Shown: positions 1-5,958 of the stretch, in pieces
How positions within the stretch are numbered: the stretch's first letter is position 1
Layout of the letters: every line of letters begins with the position of its first letter
Assembly: GCA_009779455.1 (NCBI GenBank)
Contig: WREG01000134.1
Location: 1 to 5,958, forward strand
Direction of reading: 5' to 3'
Length of the DNA stretch: 5,958 nucleotides
Source: Oscillospiraceae bacterium
GTDB lineage: Bacteria > Bacillota > Clostridia > Oscillospirales > Acutalibacteraceae
Made by a program: the position numbers and the translations under genes
Notes under the pieces: generated by a model
Told to the model about the DNA's origin: nothing
Databases searched by the model: none
Seen by the model: the letters and a program-made list of their open reading frames with translations, nothing else

Positions 1-1348
1 CAATGATTTCGCCCGTTTTCACCTTGTAATCGATGGGTACGATCCGCCCGTCAACCTTTGCCCCCGTCATTTTATTGCCGACGGCGGAGTGTATCGCGTA
101 TGCGTAGTCGATGACCGTCGCCCCCTGGGGCAGGCTTCTTACATCCCCCTTAGGAGTGAGAACGAAAATCTCATCGGAGACCAGATCCGTTTTTATGGTC
201 CTTACCAGTTCTTCCGCATTGTTATTGTCCTGCTGATCCTCAAGTATCTCCCTTACCCATTTGAGCTTCTCTTCAATTTTTTCTTCCTTTTTTTCGTTTA
301 CCCCGATTTTATATTTCCAATGGGCCGCTATGCCGTATTCCGCCGTCCGGTGCATTTCCCAGGTCCGTATCTGCACTTCGAAAGGTATGCCCTCTTTTCC
401 TATTACGGTTGTGTGCAAAGATTGGTATTGGTTGGGCTTAGGGGTTGAAATATAATCTTTGAAACGTCCGGGGATGGGCCTGAACATCTCATGGATGACG
501 CCGAGGCAGTTATAGCAGTCATTGACTGAACCGACTATGACCCTGACAGCGTAAATATCGTAAATTTCATCAAATTGACGGTTTTGCATATACATTTTGC
601 GGTAAATGCCGTGTACGCTTTTGATCCTTCCGTCGATTTGCGCGCTGCTTACGACATTTTTCAGCTTTTCCCCGATACGGGATTTTATTTTTTCAAGGAA
701 CTCAAGCCTTGAAGGGCTTAAATCGTCAAGCGACTCCTTTATTTCTTCATATGCTACGGGATCGAGAAACCTGATGGCGCGGTCTTCCAGTTCTTCCTTC
801 ACGGGCCGTATCCCGAGCCTGTGCGCTATAGGTGCGTAAATTTCAAGTGTTTCTTTGGCTTTGTCCCGTTGTTTTTGATCCGGGACAAATTCGAGGGTTC
901 GCATATTGTGCATCCTGTCGGCCAGTTTAATGATGATTACCCTTATATCCTCCGACATCGCCAAAAGCAGCTTGCGGATGTTTTCAGCCTGCTCCTCCTC
1001 CCGCGTAGCCGTCGGGATTTTGCCCAGTTTTGTAACACCGTTGACCAGGGACGCTATTTCATCGCCGAATATCCGTTTAATATCCGGCAGGTCAATTCCG
1101 GTGTCCTCCACCACATCGTGGAGCAGCCCGGCTGTTACCGCCTCATAATCCAGCCCGAACATAAAAAGGATCGATGCGACGGCGACGGGGTGTATGATAT
1201 AAGACTGGCCCGAATAGCGGTTTTGGGGGGCATGGGCGTCGGCGGCTATGCCGTAGGCTTTGTCAATGAGGGCAAGCTCATCCGGGGGGAAACCGGTCGC
1301 CAGATGTTCCCGCAGCTCTTTGTATTCGTTTATGAAATTTTCCGGCAT
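1..1348 (-). CDS. relA: Bifunctional (p)ppGpp synthetase/hydrolase Rel (RelA/SpoT family), N-terminal 449 residues, 3' end outside the window
   Basis: Rel makes the alarmone (p)ppGpp from ATP and GDP/GTP and also hydrolyses it, setting the stringent response in the cytoplasm. I translated the complement directly from the ATG at 1348; the frame stays open to the left edge. The HD hydrolase domain has R44, H53, H77-D78, E81-D82, D144 and N148, at the same positions as in the streptococcal enzyme, which supports this start. The synthetase domain has R241, K243, K251, D264 and Y308, an RFKD motif at 295-298 (the RxKD form of bifunctional enzymes, not the ExDD form of proteobacterial RelA), and EVQIRT at 324-329. 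A TGS domain begins near 390 (DEIFVLTPKGDV) and runs to the edge. The family is usually about 730-740 residues, so the helical, zinc-finger and ACT regions lie outside. Both activities look intact. An in-frame TGA lies a short way upstream of the ATG, within the gap to recJ. The gene follows recJ after 88 bases. Confidence 0.96.
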   Translation of the reverse strand, partial: MPENFINEYKELREHLATGFPPDELALIDKAYGIAADAHAPQNRYSGQSYIIHPVAVASILFMFGLDYEAVTAGLLHDVVEDTGIDLPDIKRIFGDEIASLVNGVTKLGKIPTATREEEQAENIRKLLLAMSEDIRVIIIKLADRMHNMRTLEFVPDQKQRDKAKETLEIYAPIAHRLGIRPVKEELEDRAIRFLDPVAYEEIKESLDDLSPSRLEFLEKIKSRIGEKLKNVVSSAQIDGRIKSVHGIYRKMYMQNRQFDEIYDIYAVRVIVGSVNDCYNCLGVIHEMFRPIPGRFKDYISTPKPNQYQSLHTTVIGKEGIPFEVQIRTWEMHRTAEYGIAAHWKYKIGVNEKKEEKIEEKLKWVREILEDQQDNNNAEELVRTIKTDLVSDEIFVLTPKGDVRSLPQGATVIDYAYAIHSAVGNKMTGAKVDGRIVPIDYKVKTGEII

Positions 1349-1365
1349 ATTGCCACCCCCCCCCC
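1349..1365 (-). promoter_or_regulatory. relA ribosome binding region formed by a run of ten G
   Basis: On the sense strand the relA ATG is preceded by A, ten G, then TGGCAAT. The run occupies 1356-1365 and ends 7 bases before the ATG, a normal Shine-Dalgarno distance. GGGGGTG can pair with the 16S tail in the place of GGAGGTG, with one G-U wobble. No other purine-rich site lies close enough, so this tract is the likely ribosome binding site. A homopolymer this long at a start site is unusual and prone to slippage or to sequencing error. Confidence 0.6.
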
Positions 1366-1371
1366 TGTTAA

Positions 1372-1401
1372 ATTTAATTCAGAATGCAGAAATTATGTCG
1401 A
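1372..1401 (-). promoter_or_regulatory. Possible weak sigma-A-type promoter for relA
   Basis: On the sense strand TCGACA (1401-1396, five of six matches to TTGACA) is followed after 18 bases by TTAAAT (1377-1372, four of six matches to TATAAT). Transcription would start about seven bases on, in or next to the G run at 1356-1365. A second -10-like CATAAT lies at 1397-1392 but lacks a good -35. In an AT-rich gap such matches arise by chance, so this is a suggestion only; relA may simply be read from the upstream operon promoter. Confidence 0.22.
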
Positions 1402-1433
1402 GCAGAATTATTATTTCTGCATTCTGCATTAAA
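1373..1433. repeat. Inverted repeat in the recJ-relA gap, 21-base arms with one mismatch
   Basis: The arms are 1373-1393 and 1413-1433. The core CAGAATGCAGAAAT (1380-1393) is perfectly complementary to ATTTCTGCATTCTG (1413-1426); after one mismatch (1379/1427) six more pairs form (1373-1378 with 1428-1433). The loop is 19 bases. The arms are built from ATTCTGC-like units. A third unit, GCAGAA at 1402-1407 in the loop, can instead pair with TTCTGC at 1415-1420. Neither strand has a T run directly after the stem, so it is not a standard intrinsic terminator. It may be an mRNA hairpin between recJ and relA or a small dispersed repeat. Confidence 0.75.
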
Positions 1434-1436
1434 AAA

Positions 1437-3473
1437 TTATTCCGTAAAATCCAGCATTTGCAAAACAGGCGCGTTTGAAAGGCTGGTTTTTCCCGGGTTT
1501 TCGGTTATTGCATATACGCCGTTTTCGTTTACGGTTGCCAGTCCGAGCTGAACCAGTGCCAGCAGCGATGTTTTTATTTTACATGCGTCGCGCTCATTGA
1601 TAGCTAAAGGCCTCAAAAAATGTTCCGCGTCGTATTGCTTCCCGCCCTTTTTCTTTAAAAATTTATAAATTTCCGTTATAAGAGGTTTGTCCGGGCGGAT
1701 TTTTAATATTTCGCCATCCGTTAAAGGGGACCCTCCCGCGGCCTTTTCAAAAAGTGCCAGCGATTCCGCAAAAACAGGGGAGTCAAGCCCGGCGGGGCGG
1801 ATATCTTTAATATGTATATTGACCCCGGTTTCGCCGTTATATTCGTTTTTTTCAAGCCGCACCGCTATATCCACAGCGTCGCCGGGAAAATAGGGGAAGT
1901 ACGGCTCCTCCGTCCGGAATTTAAAAGCGTATATTACGGCTTTGTCCTTTTCAAGGGCCATTCTTATATGTTTTCCGTTGCCGGCCGGCTGTATTTTCCT
2001 GATAACCACATTATAAATACCGAAAAGCGGCGCGGGATTGCCCTGTCCGAAGGGTTCAAGCTCTAAAAAGCCGTCGATAAGCGCGGGGGAGACGTTTTTC
2101 GGGTTAACCTTGCAGTCAAGGGTCAGTTCCGGATAAAACGGTTGAGCGCTATCGGCGTAATCTGTAAGAATACCGCGAAGTTTTTCAATGTTTTCTTCAT
2201 CAAGGGAAAATCCCGCCGCCTGCGAATGCCCGCCGAAACGGGTTAATAAATGAGCGGCGGATTTTAGCGCTTCATATATTGAAAAGCCGTCAATGCTTCG
2301 CGCCGAGCCGCGCGAATTGCCGTCGCCGTCCTTAGAAATTATCAGGCAGGGGCGGACGTATTTTTCGGCCTGCTTCGCCGCCGCGATGCCCAAAACGCCG
2401 TGGTGCCAGTCTTTTCCCGATAAAACGAGAATTTTATCGCAGAGGATATCGGGGTTTTTATGCAAATATTCGTTTATTTCACCGTAAATAACATCTTCCG
2501 CTTTATGCCTTTCATTGTTCGCGGTTTCAATCTTTTCCGCAAGCCCCCGCGCGATATCGAAATCATCGGTTAAAAGAAGCTCCAGCGCGTCATATGCCGA
2601 ACCCATTCTGCCCGCGGCGTTTATCCGAGGGGCTAAAAAAAAGGCTATATCAGTTGAATTTATAAGCTTCCCGGCTTGCCCAGCAGTTTCCTTCAAAGCC
2701 TCTATGCCGGGACGGGAGCCGCTGTTTATAAGCTCCAGCCCCCTCTTAGCCAGCGTGCGGTTTTCGCCTGTAAGCGGCACGATATCCGCCACGGTGCCGA
2801 GCGCAATCAAATCGGCGTAGTTCTCAAGGATTTCTTCGCATCCGCCGTCTTCCAGCGCGGATATAAGCTTGAAAACCACGCCGACCCCCGCGTAATCCCT
2901 GAACCCGCTTTCAGCGCCGGGCCGTTTCGGGTCGACAATTGCACAGGCATAGGGGAGGGTATCCCCGGTAGTGTGGTGGTCGGTTATTATTAGTTCCATC
3001 CCGAGTTTTTTTATATAGTCCGCTTCCTTCACGGCTGTTATCCCGTTGTCCACGGTTATTATTAATTTTGTGCTGTCTGCACATATTTTATCAATTGGGT
3101 TTGTATGCATACCATAACCGTCCTCGAAACGGGAAGGTATATAATATGCAACGTCAGCCCCAAGGCTTTCAAGATATAAATATAACAAAGCGGTGGAAGT
3201 TATCCCGTCCGCGTCATAATCGCCGTAAATAGTAATTTTTTCGTTTTCGTCGACAGCTTTCCTTATCCGCTCAACCGCTTTATTCATATCTTTCAACAAA
3301 AACGGGTCGGAAAAGCTGCCGTCGTCAAATAAAAATCCGTTTATTTCATCCTCCGTCCTGTACCCCCTAGTCATAAGCAAAAGAACGGTGAAAGCGTCAA
3401 TATTCAGTTCCCCGGCCATCCTCGCGGCTTCTTCTTTGTCAAAATCCGCTATTTTCCAAATTTTTTGCGGCAA
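1437..3473 (-). CDS. recJ: Single-stranded-DNA-specific 5'-3' exonuclease RecJ
   Basis: RecJ degrades single-stranded DNA from the 5' end in recombinational repair, mismatch repair and rescue of stalled forks, using two divalent metal ions. The 678-residue protein has the DHH phosphoesterase motifs in order: DYDADG (85-90), VDNG (141-144), DHH (165-167) and GTVAD (226-230). The DHHA1 domain follows, with RGSARS (388-393) and GGHSQAAG (414-421), then an OB-fold region (about 449-560, with EPFGQGNP at 473-480). The C-terminal stretch (about 585-660) looks like the extra domain of Gram-positive RecJ. The length lies between the E. coli form (about 577) and the Bacillus form (about 786). The start is TTG at 3473, chosen because AGGAGG ends 8 bases before it; an ATG five bases upstream is out of frame and only 3 bases from that site. 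It follows uvrA by 12 bases, so cotranscription is likely. All catalytic residues seem present. Confidence 0.97.
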   Translation of the reverse strand: MPQKIWKIADFDKEEAARMAGELNIDAFTVLLLMTRGYRTEDEINGFLFDDGSFSDPFLLKDMNKAVERIRKAVDENEKITIYGDYDADGITSTALLYLYLESLGADVAYYIPSRFEDGYGMHTNPIDKICADSTKLIITVDNGITAVKEADYIKKLGMELIITDHHTTGDTLPYACAIVDPKRPGAESGFRDYAGVGVVFKLISALEDGGCEEILENYADLIALGTVADIVPLTGENRTLAKRGLELINSGSRPGIEALKETAGQAGKLINSTDIAFFLAPRINAAGRMGSAYDALELLLTDDFDIARGLAEKIETANNERHKAEDVIYGEINEYLHKNPDILCDKILVLSGKDWHHGVLGIAAAKQAEKYVRPCLIISKDGDGNSRGSARSIDGFSIYEALKSAAHLLTRFGGHSQAAGFSLDEENIEKLRGILTDYADSAQPFYPELTLDCKVNPKNVSPALIDGFLELEPFGQGNPAPLFGIYNVVIRKIQPAGNGKHIRMALEKDKAVIYAFKFRTEEPYFPYFPGDAVDIAVRLEKNEYNGETGVNIHIKDIRPAGLDSPVFAESLALFEKAAGGSPLTDGEILKIRPDKPLITEIYKFLKKKGGKQYDAEHFLRPLAINERDACKIKTSLLALVQLGLATVNENGVYAITENPGKTSLSNAPVLQMLDFTE

Positions 3474-3480
3474 AACATAT

Positions 3481-3488
3481 ACCTCCTA
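3481..3488 (-). promoter_or_regulatory. recJ Shine-Dalgarno overlapping the uvrA stop codon
   Basis: The sense strand reads TAGGAGGT here. TAG (3488-3486) is the uvrA stop, and AGGAGG (3487-3482) is a near-perfect ribosome binding site 8 bases before the recJ TTG. Ribosomes finishing uvrA therefore sit on the recJ initiation site, which implies translational coupling. The site also decides the recJ start: the nearby ATG at 3478 is too close to be used well and runs into a stop after nine codons. Confidence 0.85.
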
Positions 3489-5958
3489 TAATACCTTCTT
3501 CAAATATTCCCCCGTATAGCTCTCCTCAACCTTCGCCAATTCCTCCGGCGTGCCGCAGGCTACCACGCGGCCGCCCCTGTCCCCGCCGTCGGGGCCCAAG
3601 TCTATGATATAATCCGCCGTCTTGATTATGTCAAGGTTATGCTCGATAACAACCACGGAATTCCCGCTGTCCACAAGCCGGCTCAAAACCTCGATAAGCT
3701 TATGCACGTCGGCGGTGTGAAGCCCCGTGGTAGGCTCGTCCAGCAGATAAATGGTCTTGCCCGTCGCCCTTTTTGAAAGCTCCGTCGAGAGCTTCACGCG
3801 CTGGCTTTCGCCCCCCGAAAGGGTAGTGGCGGGCTGGCCTATTTTTATATACCCAAGCCCCACGTCATAGAGCGTTTCAAGCTTGCGCCGGATTTTCGGG
3901 ATGCTTTCAAAGAAATTTATGCCTTCCTCAACCGTCATTTCAAGCACATCATGGATATTTTTGCCTTTATATTTGACCTCCAACGTCTCCCTGTTATACC
4001 TCGCGCCCTTGCAGACCTCGCAGGGGACGTAAATATCCGCCAAAAAATGCATTTCGATTTTTACGATGCCGTCGCCCTGGCAGGCCTCGCAGCGTCCGCC
4101 CGACACGTTGAACGAGAAGCGCCCGGGCGCGAAACCGCGTATTTTGGCGTCCTGCGTCAGCGAAAAAAGCTCCCTTATGTCCGTAAAAACGCCCGTGTAG
4201 GTGGCGGGGTTGGAGCGCGGCGTCCGCCCGATGGGGGACTGCTCGATATTGATAATTTTATCCAAATATTCCATACCCAAAATTTCCGAATGCTTGCCCG
4301 CCGTCCTTTTCGCGCCGTTAAGCTCCGTCACAAGCTTTTTATAGAGTATTTCATTGATAAGGGAGGATTTCCCCGAACCTGAAACGCCCGTCACGGCAAC
4401 GAATTTCCCCAAAGGTATCTCAACGTCTATATTGTTCAGGTTGTTTTCCCTCGCGCCGACTATTTTAAGTTTTTTTCCGTTGCCCTTCCGCCTTTTCGCG
4501 GGGATGGGGATGCTTTTCGCCCCGCTGAGGTATTGGCCGGTTATGGATTCCCCGCAATTCAAAATGTCGTCAAGCAAGCCGGCACATACGACCTCGCCGC
4601 CGTGGATCCCCGCCCCCGGGCCGATGTCCGCGATATAGTCCGCCGAGCGTATGGTTTCCTCGTCATGCTCTACGACGATAAGCGTATTGCCGATGTCCCG
4701 CAGGTTTTTGAGCGTGGCAAGCAGCTTCGCGTTGTCCTTTTGATGGAGGCCGATGCTTGGCTCGTCCAAGATATACAAAACCCCCATCAGCGACGAGCCG
4801 ATCTGCGTCGCTAGCCTTATCCTCTGGCTTTCCCCGCCCGAAAGGCTGCCCGACGACCGCGCCAGGGTCAGATAGTCAAGCCCCACGCTCACAAGAAACT
4901 GCAATCTTGCTTTTATTTCTTTTAAAATAAGGTCGGCTATCATATGGTCGCGTTCATCTAATTTTATGTTTTCGACAAATTGCAGCGCTTGCTTTATGGA
5001 CATATTTACAAATTTATCGATATTTATATCCGCCACGGTTATGTGCAAAATTTCTTTTTTAAGGCGCGAGCCGCCGCAGTCGGGGCATTTGTCCGTTGAC
5101 ATAAACTGCTCAATCTCATAGCGCGCCCATTCGCTGCCCGTTTCCTTATACCTCCGTTCAAGGTTGTTGACTATCCCCTCGAAATCATGCATATATGTCC
5201 CGCTGCCGTAGGTCGACGACCGCTCAATCTTGATTCTTTGGCCTTTGGTGCCATAAAGGATAGCGTCAACGGCGTTTTTCGGCAGATTTTTTACAGGCTC
5301 GTTAAGGGAAAAATTATAATGTTTCGCAAGCGCGTCGAAATACATGGCCGCTATGGTTCCGTTTTCCGTTACGGTCCAGCCCGAAGCCCTGACCGCGCCT
5401 TCCAGTACGGTCAGGTTTTTATTGGGGATGACAAGGTCCGGGTCCACTTTCATGTAAAAACTCAACCCCGAGCAGGTCGGGCAGGCCCCGAACGGGCTGT
5501 TGAAGGAAAACATGCGCGGCGTCAGCTCGTCGATGCTGAACCCGTGTTCAGGGCAGGACCAGTTCTGCGAAAACATGATGTCCTCGTCGTCTTTTGCCAC
5601 GATAATGCTGCCTTCGGCCAGCTTCAGAGCTATTTCTATGCTGTCGGACAGGCGGCTGCGGATATCTTCCTTGACAACAAGGCGGTCAACGATGATTTCT
5701 ATCGTATGTTTCTTGTTTTTATCCAAAAACACGGTTTCCGAGAGGTCGTACATGCTCCCGTTGATGCGGGCGCGGACAAACCCCGATTTACGGGCCGATT
5801 CAAGCTCTTTAATATGCTCGCCCTTGCGGCTTTTCACGACGGGGGCCAATATTTGTATCCTTGCGCCCTCGTCCATTTCCAGCACTTTGTCTACGATCTG
5901 ATCAACGGTCTGCTGTTTTATCTCCCTGCCGCAGACTGGGCAGTGTGGGATGCCGATC
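3486..5958 (-). CDS. uvrA: Excinuclease ABC subunit UvrA, 5' end outside the window
   Basis: UvrA is the damage-sensing ATPase of nucleotide excision repair; as a dimer it loads UvrB on lesions. The open frame continues past the GTG at 5885 to the right edge, giving 823 visible residues (numbered from the codon at 5957) of a family of about 940. The first Walker A motif lies outside. Visible in order: CPVC (6-9), zinc module C135/H138/C159/C162 in the UvrB- and DNA-binding insertions, CPDCGGSRL (291-299), ABC signature LSGGES (372-377), Walker B YILDEPS (395-401), second Walker A GVSGSGKSS (524-532), zinc finger C623/C626/C646/C649 with 19 residues between the pairs, signature LSGGES (713-718), Walker B LLDEPT (738-743) and the H-loop His773. 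The C terminus GEYLKKVL is complete. The second zinc ligand in the first module is His, not the usual Cys. In many Firmicutes uvrB lies directly upstream; it would be beyond the edge. Confidence 0.97.
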   Translation of the reverse strand, partial: IGIPHCPVCGREIKQQTVDQIVDKVLEMDEGARIQILAPVVKSRKGEHIKELESARKSGFVRARINGSMYDLSETVFLDKNKKHTIEIIVDRLVVKEDIRSRLSDSIEIALKLAEGSIIVAKDDEDIMFSQNWSCPEHGFSIDELTPRMFSFNSPFGACPTCSGLSFYMKVDPDLVIPNKNLTVLEGAVRASGWTVTENGTIAAMYFDALAKHYNFSLNEPVKNLPKNAVDAILYGTKGQRIKIERSSTYGSGTYMHDFEGIVNNLERRYKETGSEWARYEIEQFMSTDKCPDCGGSRLKKEILHITVADINIDKFVNMSIKQALQFVENIKLDERDHMIADLILKEIKARLQFLVSVGLDYLTLARSSGSLSGGESQRIRLATQIGSSLMGVLYILDEPSIGLHQKDNAKLLATLKNLRDIGNTLIVVEHDEETIRSADYIADIGPGAGIHGGEVVCAGLLDDILNCGESITGQYLSGAKSIPIPAKRRKGNGKKLKIVGARENNLNNIDVEIPLGKFVAVTGVSGSGKSSLINEILYKKLVTELNGAKRTAGKHSEILGMEYLDKIINIEQSPIGRTPRSNPATYTGVFTDIRELFSLTQDAKIRGFAPGRFSFNVSGGRCEACQGDGIVKIEMHFLADIYVPCEVCKGARYNRETLEVKYKGKNIHDVLEMTVEEGINFFESIPKIRRKLETLYDVGLGYIKIGQPATTLSGGESQRVKLSTELSKRATGKTIYLLDEPTTGLHTADVHKLIEVLSRLVDSGNSVVVIEHNLDIIKTADYIIDLGPDGGDRGGRVVACGTPEELAKVEESYTGEYLKKVL

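Noticed and set aside
89..448. 119-codon open frame on the plus strand
   Set aside because: It is antisense to the synthetase and TGS region of rel, whose catalytic motifs are intact on the other strand.
821..1432. 203-codon open frame on the plus strand
   Set aside because: It lies antisense to the clearly conserved rel hydrolase and synthetase coding region and runs into the recJ-relA gap; the product has no recognisable domain and there is no good ribosome binding site.
1373..1440. Intrinsic terminator after recJ
   Set aside because: The stem is AT-rich with a 19-base loop, and the T run on the sense strand comes before the stem instead of after it.
3449..3478. Nine-codon frame starting at the ATG at 3478, just after the recJ Shine-Dalgarno
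   Set aside because: Too short, only 3 bases from the ribosome binding site, and its sequence is explained as recJ coding DNA in another frame.
3951..4382. 143-codon open frame on the plus strand
   Set aside because: It is antisense to the second ATPase domain and zinc finger of uvrA; the composition is what a complement of that sequence gives.
5883..5885. GTG as the start codon of uvrA
   Set aside because: The frame continues upstream for 24 more codons with typical UvrA sequence (CPVCG, TVDQIVDKV), so the gene is cut by the window edge rather than starting here.
5500..5901. 133-codon open frame on the plus strand
   Set aside because: It is antisense to uvrA near the right edge; serine- and arginine-rich low-information sequence without a known domain.
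1..5958. A novel system, mobile element, CRISPR array or RNA gene
   Set aside because: Nearly all of the window is accounted for by three conserved genes; no direct-repeat array, transposase, tRNA or rRNA sequence was seen on either strand.

Overview
The window holds three genes on the minus strand, in the transcription order uvrA (start outside the right edge), recJ (complete) and relA/rel (end outside the left edge). Reading the complement from 5958 down to 1, it looks like one compact, co-directional block of DNA-repair and stress genes. The only gap worth the name is 88 bases between recJ and relA. Features that suggest a Firmicute, probably of class Clostridia: strong AGGAGG-type ribosome binding sites, a TTG start on recJ, a bifunctional long Rel whose residue numbering matches the Gram-positive Rel enzymes, a RecJ longer than the proteobacterial form, and recJ placed close to rel. 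Base composition is intermediate, with an AT-rich gap. No taxonomic marker allows a finer call.

Right part (3486-5958): uvrA, the damage-recognition ATPase of nucleotide excision repair. About 823 residues are visible; roughly the first 115-120, including the first Walker A motif, lie beyond the edge. Middle (1437-3473): recJ, a single-strand-specific 5'-3' exonuclease of the DHH family. Its Shine-Dalgarno overlaps the uvrA stop codon, so the two genes are very likely cotranscribed and translationally coupled. Left part (1-1348): the N-terminal 449 residues of the (p)ppGpp synthetase/hydrolase Rel, covering the HD hydrolase, the synthetase and most of the TGS domain.

The recJ-relA gap holds the only non-coding structure seen: a 21-base inverted repeat with one mismatch (1373-1393 / 1413-1433), a possible weak promoter, and a run of ten G (sense strand) that serves as the relA Shine-Dalgarno region.

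The genes belong to conserved housekeeping functions: UvrA finds bulky lesions, RecJ processes DNA ends and gaps in recombinational repair, and Rel sets the alarmone level under starvation. I see no mobile element, CRISPR array, RNA gene or evidence of an undescribed multi-gene system. The points worth a second look are small: the structure of the recJ-relA gap, the missing apt gene, the recJ start arrangement, and a Cys-to-His change in a UvrA zinc module.
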